From Emmonsiellopsis sp. PD_33 (lineage: Eukaryota; Ascomycota; Eurotiomycetes; Onygenales; Ajellomycetaceae), in contig JANTQF010000154.1 in assembly GCA_032988165.1 (NCBI GenBank), positions 17,125-81,124 on the forward strand: DNA of 64,000 nucleotides. Reading direction: 5' to 3'. Shown one piece after another: positions 34,720-46,412 of this stretch. The position numbers and the translations under genes are program-made. The stretch's first letter is position 1, and each line of letters opens with the position of its first letter. The notes under the pieces were generated by a model that was not told the origin of the DNA, made no database searches, and worked only from the letters and a program-made list of their open reading frames with translations.

Positions 34720-36060
34720 CCTTTACTCTTATTATTATTATTTGCTATCACCACTATCATTAGCTATTATCTCCATTGTTTATTTGCACTGCTATCATTA
34801 GCTATTTGCTATTATTCATTATTGTTGCCTATCAACCTTATTGGAGCCATTCACATTGTGAAACACAGATATGATAAAATACAATGTCCAGTGATGTCTC
34901 ATGAAACATGGACATACTCCATCCATCAGTAGGATTACCCACTTAATAGCTTGAATAGAGAGTAGGTCATCTGGACATCTGGTTTTCTTTTTATAGCCTT
35001 CCTTCCTAAGACCCTGAGTAGGTTATAGGGCAAGATTGCTTTGATTAGTATACTTCCATATCTCATCAGGGATATAGAAGTATACCAATCAAAAGAACCT
35101 CACCTCTGAACCCACTCTGGGCTGACTTTATTTTTAGGTACAAGTTATAGTATATTGAGCTGGGAAATCATGTAGGGATCAATTATCTGAGAGAGGGTTA
35201 AAATTAATGGTAATAGTAGTCATTATTGATTGTCTGCTGCTATTATTATATGCTGTTGCTGTTATTATTGATAGTTGTTGCTATTATTTGTTATTGCTGT
35301 TATTATTAGTAGTCTCACAGACATAGGCACACACTGCACATTACTTTGGAAGATATCAGGAAGCCCAGACAGCATGCCATAAAGTGAGAGCAAGAAAAAG
35401 GGCTGCCTGAACAGCATGCCATAAAGTAAGAGCAAGAAAAAGATAGTATGTTATGAAGTAAGAGTAAGAAAAAGGGCTGCCTGGACAGCATACTATAAAG
35501 TGAGAGCAAGAAAAAGATAGCATGCTATGAAGTAAGAATGAGAAAAAGAGCTACCTAAATAGCATGCTATAAAGTGAGGATGAGAAAAAGGGCTACCTGA
35601 ATAGCATGCCATAAAGTAAGGGCAAGAAAAAGGGCTATTGAAAAGGAGTAAAAAGAGTTACAGAAAGAAATAAAGCCTGCTTTTCAATGATAATAGCTAT
35701 TATTATTAGTCATCTGCTGTTATCATTATATATCATTGTTGTCATTATTAGCAGTTATTATCATTATTTGCTGTTGCTGTCATTATTAATTATCTTATAG
35801 GTATAGATGTACATCCCACATTGCATTGGATCATCTTTATTATTCATTACTGTTATTATGTATTATTACTATCATCATTAATTATCTTACAGGCACAAGC
35901 ACACATTATATATTGCATTGAATCATCTTTATTATCTACCACTGCTATTACATGCTATTACTGTCATTATTGGTAGTTATTGCTATTATTTGCCATTGCT
36001 GTCATCATTAGTCATCTCATGGGTATAGATATGCATCACACATTGCTTTGAATCATCTTT
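34720..36060. repeat. Trinucleotide-rich degenerate repeat zone
   Basis: Long runs built of gctatt, gttatt, cattatt and attagc with an occasional conserved cacacattgcattgaatcatc unit (35,825, 35,915 and 36,035), giving a loose higher-order period of about 100 bp. Confidence 0.6.
35340..35640 (-). repeat. ~42 bp minisatellite, 6-7 units, some shortened
   Basis: Unit of the type agcatgccataaagtaagag followed by caagaaaaagggctgcctga; some units lack the ggctgcctg part (about 32 bp). On the minus strand it encodes repeats such as HFMACCSGSPFSCS. Confidence 0.8.
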
Positions 36061-36555
36061 ATTATTATCTATCAGGGTGAGGCATAAAATCTCAAGCAGT
36101 AAGATACCTAATTATCACTCAAAAAGCTGATAACCTCAATCTTGCACCTATTATAGTTTAGTGTAGAGATAACTTCAACATCAGAATCTCCTTCCTCAGT
36201 AAATAAATTACTAGCCCCTTAACTCTTTTTGTGTTTTAGAGTTTAAGTTATAGATGAAATGATGTTACTTTTTTCACACTTAACTGCCTGTGCATGCTCC
36301 TGCTTAACTGTTGCCTCACACTAGTTGTAGGTTATATATTAGGGTTTTTTTGAACAACCTAGTACCTGTAGCTGACAGTAAACTTTTCACCCAGGAATAT
36401 TTGTCATTGCTGTCATTATTAGCTATTAGCTGCTACCACTATGTGCTATTACTATTATAGTTTGTAGTCAGCTATTATTATCATTATTTACTATTACTAT
36501 CATTATTAGCTATTAGTCATTGTTGCCTTTATTTGCCCTTGCTACCATATGCTAA

Positions 36556-37190
36556 ATAAAGATATAGAAGTTAAGCTAATATAATCTTATGATCCCACAA
36601 ATAAATCAACAATCTAACACTAATACTAATAATGTGGAGAGATAGTAGTCTAAAATCCAAAAAAGGAAATAAATCAGCAGTAAATGAGAATGAAATAGAA
36701 TTCACACAGGAGGCAAATAGTATACAGACATATAGAGAATGTCAGGACTAATAAAGATGATTAAAGAGACTATCAAAATAATAATTGATCTCATATAATT
36801 AGTGATCACAGGCCTCAAACTCAGAGATCAACTGAGTAAATATAGCAGGTAAAATAGAGACAGGTTATATCAGTATAGTTAATAGAGCTACCTTATGCAT
36901 CTACCTGAACAGGATCCCAAACAACCACTAAAGGTAGCAAGAAAACAGAAGGACTGAAGGCCAGGCAGAGCCTAAAAGATAGTAGAAGATGCTTATTAGA
37001 ATGAGAGATAAACATAGTGACAGTGTAGAAGTAAGATATATATGATGAAGAGATAGAAAATGTAGGATGATGAGAATAGAATGAAAAGAGGAGATTAGAG
37101 TAGAGAGATCAAATCAAGTGACTCACTATGTAATCAAAAGGTAGTGAGTAAAACCACACTAAAATATGTAGATTTTCTTCACTACTAATA
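36556..37190. other. Purine-rich insert between two related repeat arrays
   Basis: This ~0.63 kb A- and G-rich stretch has none of the flanking trinucleotide pattern, and the same array type resumes on its far side. It is probably an insertion (solo LTR or small element). Ends and target duplication not resolved. Confidence 0.35.
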
Positions 37191-37204
37191 GTATTCTGTG
37201 ACCC

Positions 37205-37690
37205 AACCCACTTCATATATATTTGGTAGTCAGCTGTCATTGCCATTATTTGCTGTTGCTACTATAGTTGGCAGTTATTACTATTATTTGCTGTTACTGT
37301 CATTATTAGCTGTTAGCTGTTAGCCACTGCCATTATGAGTTATTACTATTATAATTAGTAGTTGGCTATTATCATCATTATTTGTTATTACTATCATCAT
37401 TAGCTGTTGGCTATTAGCCACCATCATTATATGCTATTATTATTATAGTTGGTAGTCAGCTATTATCACTATTATTTGCCATTGCTATCATTATTAGCTA
37501 TTGGCTGTTAGCTACTATCATTATGTGCTATTACTATTATAGTTAGTAGTTAGCTGTTGTCATTATTATTTACTATTACTATCATCATTAGCCATTGGCT
37601 GTTAGCCACTGCCATTATATGCTATTACTATTATAGTTGGTAGTCAGCTGTTGTCATCATTATTTGCTGTTGCTGCCATCATTTCTAATT
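37205..37690. repeat. 94-bp satellite, about 4-5 copies
   Basis: The landmark ttggtagtcagct recurs at 37,355, 37,449, 37,543 and 37,637, exactly 94 bp apart. A related copy lies near 36,455, on the other side of the insert. Confidence 0.85.
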
Positions 37691-38133
37691 AGCCTTCATT
37701 ATTACTGCTATCACTATCATTATTCACCATCACTCAAGTATAATATTCAATGCTTGGATTATCTCTTCCTTGGAGCCAAGGGGTGTACTGGCATTAGAGG
37801 ATGCTAAATACTCAAGAAGTAGTGCAACATTGAGGACACTCACTAAGAGAACTTGAACTTAGTAGGTTTAAGCATTCAGAACAGGTTCATCTTCATCATT
37901 CTGATAATATATGATTGAGAATGCTATCTTCTCATCTATATTGCTAAGAGCTATTTTATAGACTAACATAGCTTTATAGTTTATAGTAATGTGATTTTTC
38001 ATATTATTAAAATTTTTCTTCAACATCATCTCACACATCTGTTTCAGCTTTCTACCAGAAGGTAGCTCTTTTAGTAGTTCTTATTTGCTATTTAGGACTC
38101 TGCTTGAACTAGATGCCTTCAGTGCTAGTATCA

Positions 38134-38680
38134 GTGCTACTTAACTCTGACACACCAGCATCATTGTTGCTATCAGAGTCATATTGTAGGTCCTAGCAGT
38201 TGCTAATAGTGAAGTTATAGCCACTGACATTTCCTCTGTATTCAGAAATGCTCTTCATGCAGCTACTATAATCTAGAAGGTAGAAGGTTCTCATTAAGTA
38301 AAGTAGGTTATTATTTCTGTGCTACTTGACTCTGACACACCAGTATCATCATCACTATCAGAGTCATATTGTAGGTTCTGGTAGTTATCAATGGTGAAGT
38401 TATGATTGCTGACATTCCCTTCATATTTAGAAATGCTCTCTATGTGACTGTCATGATTTAGAAGGTAAAAGGTTCTCATCAAGTAGAGTAGATCATCATC
38501 TCTATGCTACTTGACTCTAATATATCAGCATTGTTATTACTATCAGAGTCATATTATAGGTCCTGGTAGTTACCAATGGTAAAGTTATAGCTGCTAATAT
38601 TCTCTCTGTATTCAGAAATGCTCTCCATGCAGGTGCCATGATATAAAGCCTGAGGAAGTAGATCTCTTATATTACTCCTC
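38134..38680 (-). repeat. 185-bp tandem repeat, 3 copies
   Basis: Landmark gtgctact at 38,134, 38,319 and 38,504 (185 bp apart). On the minus strand units encode acidic serine-rich segments (YDSDSDDDTGVSESSST). The period is not a multiple of three, so an original long open frame through all copies is unlikely unless indels occurred. Confidence 0.85.
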
Positions 38681-38779
38681 AATCTTCTGAATCTTAGTAG
38701 CACCATGAAAGCTACTATATCCTGCATGTTGATGCTATTATTAGCTGTTACTTCTATCATTAGTTATCACTCTAATCAT

Positions 38780-41700
38780 TCACTATTAGGGCCACTCTAT
38801 TTACTCTATTAATTAATTGGGTGAATCTAAAGAGTAATACTTCTATAACTTACTTGTTAAATCATCATCCTCCTATACCTGCCTTTCTCAGCCTCTTTTC
38901 CCATATATCTGCCTGCTTTCTTGCCAAACTCATAAAGTTAGGATGGTAGATAGTATTATATTGGTCCTAATTAATATAATGATTAATGAAGTACATCAGC
39001 TATTAATCCTGCTTCAATGAGAAAAACTTTAAAATCATATGAGCACTTCAAACTACATATTCTAAAGAGTAGAATCATTAGTTGGTCAGGTACTATCTTT
39101 AATTTGTCTGACTCAGAGTAGGCTCCTCAATCTCAAGTATACCAGTAATCTCATGTGGAAGTCCAGTTGATCCTCCACAAAGCTGGAAAACATTGATGAA
39201 GACACCCATATATATAATACTTTGCAAAGAATTCTCATTATAGATCTTCTGTGTATGATCTTTAACTATAAAAATGACCTCAAGGCATCTAACTCTCTAT
39301 CTATTCATAAGAGATCATTGATCTGCCTCCTTCTTCTAAATCTAGACATGGTTCTTATGTCAGCTCTTCTCTCCCTCCCACTTGAGACTGCATCTAATTA
39401 GCTTCTATTTCAGTCTATCTTCTTTTACTGGCTCATATCCATTGATTTACTAATAGGATATTAACCCATGAAGCTGCATGACATACTCATCCACCCATGA
39501 AGGATCTAATTCTAGATGATCAACCACAGTTTCAGAGCTCTCTATGCCATCATGTTTCTTTTACATCTCCTGTACAAATACTGTAAATGCCTCCTGAAGA
39601 CCATCCAACTGTAGTTACTAATATAGACTTCCAAAGTGTATCTTATCCTGTGGAAGGCCCCCCCTCTTTGCTTTCTTGTACTCATAGGCCACCAGATTAA
39701 GAGCTATGCTGGGCTTGCTGACCTTGACATTAATAGGAGTGTCAAGTTTGCTTGGAGAACTGGCTATTTACATGTGAGCCTTAATGCTGTGCTGAAGGAT
39801 CTGGCAGTTAACTCAGTATATAATATGTCTAATAATTTGGACCTTAAACTCATTGTGCTTATTATACTTATTTGTTCAACTAAATGGCTTCTTCACTAAA
39901 TATTTGTAAGCACTCCCTGAGCTACTTATGTCCACACTATTAGTAGTCCTCATTAATCAAATAAAATCAACATAGTGTTGAATAACATGGAATTTTGGGA
40001 AGTTAAAGTGGCCATTCTTTCAGTATTTGCTGAAGACATACTTTAACTTGTTGATTTGATATAGTACAGTTTCCATGTACTCCAGAGTTTCATCATTATG
40101 AGATTGGTAGTTAGCAAGCATCTAAAAGTTCATAATTGCCCATGAGAAAAGAATTATGACATCTACCTCTAAACCTTTGATTAAGAGTGTAATGACAGGG
40201 ATCAGCTGTCACACCAGGGTCTCCTATTTGACTCTAATCTATTACTTAATCTCACTGAAGTTCTTTTGGAATATCTTTAGCTCAGTAAACCTGGGAACCA
40301 GCTTTAACTACTCATTTAGTTGCTTTATATCACCTAAATCCTCTATTAACACAGTCATTGTAGAATCAGTCTGTCTTCTCTTATAAATAGTATCCTTCAG
40401 GTGCCCTCTACACCAGGTCAGCAGATAATCAAGTAACTCTTTAAGTAATTAATGTAGGAGATCAAGCATTATTGCTACATGAATATTAGTGAATTTGTGA
40501 CCCCAGGCAAAGTTAGGTACAGGGTGAATACTCATATCAGTATTGATTTCATCTCTTTCCAGTTGTTAAATGATATCTTTCATATATTCATGTATTTGCA
40601 ATGATCATCTGGTTTGTAGATTCTCACATTCTTTGGGGGGGACCTAGTATATCATACAGTGTGAGCTACTCTTAACTCCTATAAGAATGGTCTGTTCTTC
40701 ATAATCAGCCATTAATCTAGTAATAATGGGAAAACACTTCCAGTAGCATCCATCAGCATAAAGAATGATAATATCATCAACCAAAAGTTTTTCAATTGCT
40801 TGTGAAGCTATTAGCTTTATTTCCAATGCATTACTTAAGGCTCTTTAGGATGACTTACATTCAAAAATCCATTTCATGACTGTATGATAGATAGTTGCTT
40901 TCATACCTCAATCCTCCTTTGTCTTGATAATGGGCAGAAACTCAATCAGGATCAAACTAGAGATACCTTATTTTTATCACACATAACTGTTCAGATTCCT
41001 GATTATTATATAAATTAGCCAGGCAGACAAATCACTGTGATATTAGATTAGAACTGTCTTGTCAACAGTAATAAGTAATGGTACAACTGTGGTCTCATTC
41101 TTAAGTTTCTCCTGGGTGTTTCACCACCAATCTGCAGTGTGTACCTCAGTGTATACTCAATGATTCTTTTGGTTGAATACTCATACAGGTGTATAGGTAA
41201 GATGTTCCTTGAAAGCTTCATGTCCAAGCAGAAAGAAGATAATAGGTAGAACATTCTAATAGTAGAATTAGTATTTATTGGCAGAACTATTATTAATTGT
41301 GCTATCTACTGTCATGATCTCTACTCTTCAATTTCCCATTGATATTTTCTGCTTAATAGCATCAAGCTTGCATTGTCATTCATCTACACTACTAAAGCTT
41401 AACTGATTACTCCAAGTTTTTAATGCAGGGGTTTTGAATCAGGCAGTTACATCTCTCTTTATCATCTGATTATTGTTGAAGTACATTGTCAAGCCAAAGT
41501 CTTATTCATTTTTGAAGGAATAGAAGATGTTATTCTGTATCTATCTGTTTAGAGGTAAAAGTAGATCTGGTATCATTGCTAGTGGTGCCCTAGCTAAGTG
41601 TTCTGACTCTTACTTGTAGGTAACTGTTTATACTGTAGTTGCACTGAGGCAGTCCTCCTATACTAGAAATAGTGATATGACAACTGTGAATTCAGATGAC

Positions 41701-42000
41701 TATGATCCTACCTGCACATTTAAGGGCTCTACCAGGAATTTAGAATCCATCAACATGGCTGTATCATCATCTCCATTAATTTACAGTACATCATCAGAAG
41801 GGTTGAAGTCAACTGGCAATTAACATCAGTTACTACCTGGCATCAAATAACAGTTTAAACTTACCTTGCATATAGACAGCCTTATCATCTTTCTGTGTTC
41901 CTCCTCTCTGAACACTATTTATAATAGATTCCAAGTTGATCCAGACACATTTTCTGTGGCAATGAGACTCATATTAACTAAGTCCACTTAGATTTGATAC
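38780..42000 (-). pseudogene. Plavaka/KDZ-like transposase, decayed
   Basis: Minus-strand segments include ADGCYWKCFPIITRLMADYE (40,757-40,698), then EEQTILIGV and SSHC, the pattern of the conserved core of fungal Plavaka transposases (an Asp-Gly/Cys-Phe-Pro-Ile ... Ala-Asp-Tyr-x-Glu-Gln segment followed by a Cys knuckle). Other readable pieces are VFINVFQLCGGSTGLPHEIT (39,210-39,150) and a Leu-rich part at 41,048-41,254. Stops are frequent. Terminal repeats not found. The superfamily call is moderate. Confidence 0.45.
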
Positions 42001-42189
42001 CATAAACCTGCAATCATCATGAGGGCATAGGTGTTCACCAGCAGTTTATTTTTTGCATGTCATATTTGTGATTCAAAGCAATCTCTATGTGTATAGAAAA
42101 ATTAATGCAAAATAGCCAATGAAACTTCAAATCACAACATCCAGCAGATGGTAACTAATAACCTCTACTAGTATAAATATTATAAATTA

Positions 42190-42575
42190 TATAGTGTCAA
42201 TCAACAGCTAAATTTGCAACTGCAAACATTAGACCATTAAATTTGCAAGTCATATGGTGCCAATCAACCACCAAATTTACAACAGTAAATATTAGACAGC
42301 TAAATTTGCAAGTCATGTGGTGCCAATCAACTACCAAATTTGCAACCATAAACATTGGACTACTAAATTTGTGAGTCATATAGTGCCAACCAACCACCAA
42401 ATTTGCAACTGCAAATGTTAGACAGTTAAATTTATAAGTCACATAGTACCAATCAACCACTAAATTTGCAACCATGAATGTTAGACCACTAAATTTATGA
42501 GTCACATAATGTCAACCAACTATCAAATTTACAACCACAAATGTTGAACCACCAAATTTGTAAGTTACCAATCAA
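42190..42575 (-). repeat. 63-bp codon-phased minisatellite, about 6 copies
   Basis: Landmark aaatttgcaagtca recurs every 63 bp. The minus strand is open across five units and encodes 21-residue repeats of the type FNCLTFAVANLVVGWHYMT. The phase and the open frame suggest the array once lay in a protein. Confidence 0.85.
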
Positions 42576-43705
42576 CTGTGAAGGTTCTTAGACTGCCAAC
42601 ATTGCAAATCACATTGGGCTGTGAATATTGGCCAGGGTAGAGTGCTACAGAAGCATATAACTTAGGGTGGAGTATTCAAAGGATAATTCTAATAAATGAA
42701 AAGATAAGATGACTGTTGTTATTACTTCACAGCTACTAAATACAAAATCTAACTCTAACTGGTTTTCAACCCTGTCTACCTTGCAGTTACAGTAGATACT
42801 TTAACATTGTATATTATTCTTTTGATATTAGATATCATGCTAGACTCATCACATCCTCCCTCTACTACTTCCTCTGTGCCAATCAATCAAGCAACTCATC
42901 TGATGCTTGCATAGCTATATTATTAAACTCCTACTGCAAGTTCTGACAGTTAATAATTCCCTCTTCAAGCTTCAGGTCTCCACAGATTAACTGGTAGCAG
43001 TAGGTATAATCATTTTTCTGGCCTATTTAAGTAATCTAGCCTATAGCCTGTTATTCATTGGTCTGCAGCCATTCAGGGGCCATCAGAATCAGATTGCAGG
43101 CTCTGATAAGTGTGAATCCTTAGGTAAGAATTATTAGAGTGGTGATGATAATAAATGGAGTTTTCCCATCACTGTAATTTAATGATACCTTATTGAAGTT
43201 AAATGCATTAATTAGATCTTATCTGTCTGTGAGCTTTACAGACCTATATAGCACTGCAATAGGATAATCTAGTTTCTTGAGGTACTAGAATCCAGTTAGC
43301 TTGCACTGTTGTACCATGTAAATTCAAGAGGGGTAAGTAAATATACCTCTTCCAAAATAGTAATAATGACAGGGCCAGAAACAATTATCACCAATTTCTC
43401 TGCACAGTTATTATAGTCTTCAGATATTGACAGTTCAGCCAGCTTCTTTTCAATATACTGCACCTTTTCACCCTTGACCAGCTGAGTAAGAAAGGGGGTG
43501 TAGGGTATAAGAAATAATCAAGGTTTCTTTTTTGATTGAGGAGTCTATTTACTCTTCTTGAGTTCCTTCTTAGTGAAATAAAACCCCTTAATAACCCTAT
43601 CTTCAAAGTACTCTGAGTCTGAGTTCTCAGAGTTCTCATCCTCATTCCTATATTCTAACTCATTCTCACTGGAATTCTTATCCTCCACATCCTTATGATC
43701 ATTGT

Positions 43706-43796
43706 TGTTTTGGGATTTGATATTGTTTTGGGATTTAACATTGTTTTGAGATTTAACATTATTTTGAGATTTAATGTTATTTTGGGATTAAATGAT
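43706..43796 (-). repeat. 18-bp coding repeat (SQNNVK type), 5 copies
   Basis: Units of the type ttgttttgggatttaaca; minus strand gives a six-residue repeat SQNN(V/I)K. Lies in a linker of the SNF2-like gene. Confidence 0.85.
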
Positions 43797-45527
43797 GTTC
43801 AGAGCTCCAGGGAAAATCACTAGCATACAAGAACAGTGAGACTTTTCAAAAAAGTCCATTATCCACAGGGTTGATTCTTCCTCCTTTGAACCTCCTCACA
43901 ACCACACATTGTAGACATTCACATAGGCTGCCCTGGTAGCCATAATGGCTGCATCCTCTATTTGCTGTAGAGTGTCTTTTTGAGCATTAGTTAGGTAAAG
44001 AATGACATCCTTATCTGTGTGTGGGGGGAGGTTGATAATCTTCTTCTTAAATCATTCATACTTGAAGTCTTGCTGGATTATAATACATTGAAGAATCTTC
44101 TCAAATGGAATGATCAATTTCTTCAGCCAGGCCCTAGGTGCCCCTGTGAAACCCTTTTTCATGCAGTTGTTCAGTGCTGCAGTGGTGTCCTGGCTGAGCT
44201 TTTTAAACTCCTCCTGACAGGCATGATGCAGTATGTCTAAATTCTTCTAATAATCATCCTTCAGAATGTTCATTTAATCATGTATGTCTCCAGAGCCTTT
44301 CTCAAAGGGGGTTCCACTTATTAATCAGATATTGAGGTGAGATTACTGATCACCCTCCTTCTTTATCCCATTGTGATTCAAGCCCAGTATAGAATGAAAC
44401 CAATAGATATTAGCACTGTCCTATCCCTTCTCCAGATGACATTCATCACAGATCAGTAGGTCTTAGCTTCATAGATGTCACAATTTTACTAACCAACCAT
44501 ACATACAGTTCATCATCAGTGGTGAGGTCAGGACAATACAATTATTAGACACTCATTAATTCAAGTTGATGTCTGAAAGTAGATACACCTTGGCACTTGG
44601 ACCACATTTATGGATCCTCTTTTCCATAGCAATCTTGGAAGCTATAGGGGGCTGCATGAATAATTGCAATGGCAACTCAGAATCAACAACCTTGATGAAC
44701 TTATCAACCCATATAGATAGGAGGGATGATAGGACTACAATAAGAGACATCTCTAGATTGATTTTAAACACTACCTTCAGTGCTCTCAATTTAATATCTA
44801 GCTCTTTATGTACAGCACAGACACACCTAAAGAGTTATTGAGATTATATTAGATACAGAGCAGCAGTATCTACATCTCATGGATGGTGTTCATGAGCAGT
44901 ATCAGAATTGAGTTCCTAGGAGTAACAAACTGATCTATAATTTAATGCCACCAAGGATCTAAGAATAATATAAGTGAGGAGCTCAGTAGTCTTCCCTACC
45001 CCCATCTTGTCATCTAAAATCCCCCCCCTTGCAGGCCTTTTGTCATTCATTAGCATCCAGAAGGTGGCAAATAGCTGATACATGAAGCTAACTCTCTTCA
45101 TATATAGTATGTTGATTCTAGGTGCAGGAGATTTGTAGTTAATATCATTATCCTCAAACATGAAGAAGTATGCAAACATTCTCTCTATATATTTATTAAG
45201 TTAGTGGTATCCTTCTGTGTCTACTACTTGGGACATTAGACCCACTTCATTAAGATTAGTGAAATCATCTTGATAATCAGCCTCAACATTGATTTCTGAC
45301 TGGCCATCAGAATCAAAGACCTCAATAGGCTCTTAAGTAATACTTTTTGATGTTAGACTGTCTTCTGTACTACTAGCTGGATTAACAGGAGATAGAGATA
45401 CCTCAGAAGATGACTTGACCAGCAGACTGAGCATTGAAGGGTCTATCACCATTTGATCCTTTTCTGCACTATTAGTAGTATCAGCAGGGGATGCAGACAC
45501 CTTGGGAGATGACTCAACCAGTAGATT

Positions 45528-45645
45528 GTCTTTTGGGATTGAATCATCTTTTAGGATTGGATCATCTTTTGGGATTGAATTGTCTTTTGGGATTAAATTG
45601 TCTTTTAGAATTGCATCATCTTTTGGGATTAGACTGTCTATGTCA
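45528..45645 (-). repeat. 18-bp coding repeat (DSIPKD type), about 6 copies
   Basis: Units of the type tcttttgggattgaatca; minus strand gives DSIPKD variants. Shares the core ttttgggatt with the arrays at 43.7 and 46.3 kb. Confidence 0.85.
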
Positions 45646-46317
45646 GCATTGAATGGTATAGTAGGAACAGTATTATATCTTGGGGCTTCAGTGTTGCCAT
45701 CATTATCATTAAAGCCAGCTGGATATTTGCACTTATTGGATTTCTCCTGAATCTTGAACTGAACTGCCTACTGCTGTAATAATATATCCAGTTTGGCTGC
45801 TCTATTTGTAAAGAAGGCTGCCTTACATTGGGTGATTCATGAGGTTATTTAATCAATTCTGATGCTAACTAACCATTCTAGATAGTATGAATCTATAAGG
45901 AAGACCCACTAGGCCTCTAAGTTAAAATGGATGATACTATTACTCTTCAGCTCTTCCAGTCAGTCACTATGATCCTCCTTTGTAAGATAGTTGACTGGGT
46001 TTAGTCCCCCAGCTGCATGAGATGCTAGATCTACTAGTATGCATACAATGAGCTGATCATCTTCATCCACCAGAGAGTTAATAGTGTGGAACTTCACATG
46101 TTGGACCCAGTTATCAAGTATGTTTAGCATTGATTTGACAGCTCTGAAATCTGAAGCATAAGTGAAGGGTAGCAAAGACTTATAGTTACTACCACAGCTG
46201 GCCATTATCATTGATCTCTCTGATTAATATGCTAATGAGGTTTGTCATATCAGTGATGAGAGCTTTTGATACTCAAGACTGAGCTCTTTAGGTTTAACTG
46301 ACAGATAGATTGGCATG

Positions 46318-46412
46318 GATGTTTTGGGATTAGACAGTATTTTAAGATTGGACAGTGTTTTGGGATTGAATGCTATTTTAGAATTAAATGCTATTTTAGA
46401 ATTAGATGGTTA
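46318..46412. repeat. 18-bp repeat array related to the two SNF2-gene arrays
   Basis: Units of the type ttttgggattgaatgcta, more decayed, about 110 bp upstream of the SNF2-like start. Related strings in the other orientation (aatatcaaaataa) lie at 47,458-47,515 and 48,765-48,825. Confidence 0.7.

Larger units (their letters stand above)
42835..46211 (-). pseudogene. SNF2-family helicase-like gene, decayed
   Basis: From ATG 46,211 (MIMASCGSNYKSLLPFTYAS) to a stop near 42,835, minus strand. Motifs occur in order: QLFATFWMLMNDKRPARGGI with Walker A DDKMGVGKT (about 45,000), LSIWVDKFIKVVDSELPLQL (about 44,695), Walker B ICDECH (44,435-44,456), LISGTPFEKG (about 44,310), and motifs V/VI TLIRACNLILMAPEWLQTNE then IGQKND (43,125-43,005), with the Arg of motif VI replaced by stops. 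This is the SNF2/Rad5-like remodeller arrangement. Two 18-bp coding repeats (43.7 and 45.5 kb) lie in linkers. Whether the gene was transposon cargo or an ordinary gene trapped in the island is unclear. Stops are mainly TGA or TAG where CGA or CAG is expected. Confidence 0.7.
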
